Shown here one piece after another: positions 6,907-7,807 of a stretch of 7,807 nt of DNA. Position numbers and translations under genes: made by a program. The notes under the pieces were generated by a model. That model ran no database searches, was not told where the DNA came from, and was given only the letters and a program-made list of their open reading frames with translations. The DNA is taken from contig JAEXJH010000460.1 of the NCBI GenBank assembly GCA_023445955.1, positions 1-7,807 of the forward strand, in the 5' to 3' direction. The first letter of the stretch is position 1. The number at the start of each line of letters is the position of its first letter. Source of the stretch: Pseudomonadota bacterium (GTDB lineage: Bacteria > Pseudomonadota > Alphaproteobacteria > Caulobacterales > Caulobacteraceae).

Positions 6907-6913
6907 AGGAGGG
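6907..6913 (+). promoter_or_regulatory. Ribosome-binding site of the beta-helix gene
   Basis: AGGAGGG lies 4 bases before the ATG at 6918, a near-perfect Shine-Dalgarno sequence. An in-frame TAG at 6906-6908 overlaps it, so no earlier start in this frame is possible. It fixes the start of a protein with an unusually short leader. Confidence 0.85.
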
Positions 6914-6917
6914 ATCG

Positions 6918-7807
6918 ATGATCGGTTTTGTGCTGGCCCTGGCGCTTGCTCAGACGTCCGATCCGAAGCCGATCGCGGCCGTCGCCGCCGGCGGTCCGGC
7001 CAACACCGGCGCGGAGACGACGCTGCTGCTGGTCGACCGCGAGGCCGACGACGAGGGCCAGGGCTCGCTGCGCTGGGCGATCGCGACCAGCAACGCCGAG
7101 CCCGGCCGCTACCGCATCGAGATCGCCGCTCCGACCATCGTGCTGAAGTCGGCCCTGCCGCCGATCAAGGGACCGGTGAGCATTGAGGGCCGCGCCTTTG
7201 CGCGTTCCGGCGGCCACAACATCGTCGATGGTTCGGGCTACCTGCCGCGCGACCTGAAGTCCTGCCCAGGCATGGTCCCGGGTCAGTACGGGACCAATGT
7301 CCGAACCGCTAGCAACCCCGGCTTTGCCTTGGTCGACACCAAGGGGGTCACGCTGCGCGGCTTGGAGATCCGCAACTTTTGCATCGGCGTGCTGATCCTG
7401 CGCACCTCCAATGCGGTGGTCGTCGACAACCGCATCGTCCGCAACATCGGCGGCGCGGGCGTCATGCTCAGCGGCGACGACGGCAAAGGCGGTTCGACCT
7501 CGACCACCACGCTGGACAACAAGGTGCTGCGCAACACCTTCTTCGAGAACGGCGACGGCCTGGAGCTGACGCGGGGCGCGGCCTTCAACCTGATCGCCGA
7601 CAACGTCTTCGACGGCGGGACCGATAATCTGGAGCCCTCGCAGGGCATCGAGATCCTGTGGGGCAACGATAACACCGTCGTGCGCAACCGCTTCACCCGC
7701 TACTCCGACGGCCTGCAGTCGAATTGGGGCGCGCGCAATTACATCGGAGCCAACACCTTCGAGGCCAACGCCTTCGGGATAAGCCTGACGGGCGCGGGCA
7801 ACATGGT
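6918..7807 (+). CDS. Right-handed parallel beta-helix protein, pectate-lyase-like fold (3' end missing)
   Basis: The frame is open from the ATG to the window edge, giving 296 residues; the C-terminus is outside. Residues 45-55, DEGQGSLRWAI, match the 'GSLR.AI' N-terminal motif common in secreted beta-helix proteins. From about residue 135 onward come short beta-helix turns with repeated Asn-containing patterns: NRIVRNIGGAGVMLSG, NKVLRNTFFENGDGLELTRG, NLIADNVFDGG, NTVVRNRFTRYSDGLQ and NYIGANTFEANAFGISLTG. Such turns form the coil of pectate-lyase, NosD and alginate-epimerase-like folds. The leader MIGFVLALALAQ is hydrophobic but very short and lacks basic residues, so the mode of export is uncertain. 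It follows the 614-residue protein by 17 bases and is probably in the same operon, fitting a periplasmic lyase or glycan-binding role. The fold is well supported; catalytic activity is not shown and no lyase family can be assigned. Confidence 0.85.
   Translation, partial: MIGFVLALALAQTSDPKPIAAVAAGGPANTGAETTLLLVDREADDEGQGSLRWAIATSNAEPGRYRIEIAAPTIVLKSALPPIKGPVSIEGRAFARSGGHNIVDGSGYLPRDLKSCPGMVPGQYGTNVRTASNPGFALVDTKGVTLRGLEIRNFCIGVLILRTSNAVVVDNRIVRNIGGAGVMLSGDDGKGGSTSTTTLDNKVLRNTFFENGDGLELTRGAAFNLIADNVFDGGTDNLEPSQGIEILWGNDNTVVRNRFTRYSDGLQSNWGARNYIGANTFEANAFGISLTGAGNM

Noticed and set aside
1..7807. Mobile elements, CRISPR arrays, tRNA or rRNA genes
   Set aside because: No transposase, terminal inverted repeats, regularly spaced repeats, or cloverleaf/rRNA-like sequence was seen on either strand.

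Overview
The window looks like chromosomal DNA of an alphaproteobacterium of the Caulobacter type. The base composition is GC-rich with strong third-position GC. The large outer-membrane receptor has the layout of the TonB-dependent receptors that are greatly expanded in Caulobacter and Xanthomonas (the 'TonB-Xanth-Caul' type). The assignment to a genus is inference; no rRNA or tRNA gene is present to settle it.

Layout: (1) 1-448, minus strand, the first 149 codons of a protein with beta-propeller-like motifs resembling the N-terminal domain of glucosamine inositolphosphorylceramide transferase 1 (GINT1), cut by the window edge. (2) 449-570, a short gap holding a strong rho-independent terminator that acts on the minus strand. 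(3) 571-3366, minus strand, a 931-residue TonB-dependent receptor. (4) 3367-3736, a 370-base divergent control region with several inverted repeats. (5) 3737-5053, plus strand, an MFS permease of the hexuronate/glucarate type. (6) 5056-6900, a 614-residue exported protein of unrecognised function, probably an alpha-toroid carbohydrate-active enzyme. (7) 6918 to the window end, the start of a right-handed parallel beta-helix protein (pectate-lyase-like fold). Genes 5-7 are spaced by 2 and 17 bases and look like one operon.

Taken together, this resembles a small polysaccharide-utilisation locus. The receptor would bring oligosaccharides across the outer membrane, the two exported proteins would cut them in the periplasm, and the permease would take up a uronate or other acidic sugar. 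The substrate cannot be read from the sequence. The permease type and the beta-helix fold both point to a uronic-acid-containing glycan, but this is inference.

The points most worth a second look are: the 614-residue protein, which may be an undescribed glycan-degrading enzyme; a 40-base, extremely G-rich patch inside the receptor gene where conserved barrel residues are replaced without loss of frame (possible sequencing artefact or G-quadruplex); and the cluster of dyads in the divergent control region, including three GTTCGA half-sites.
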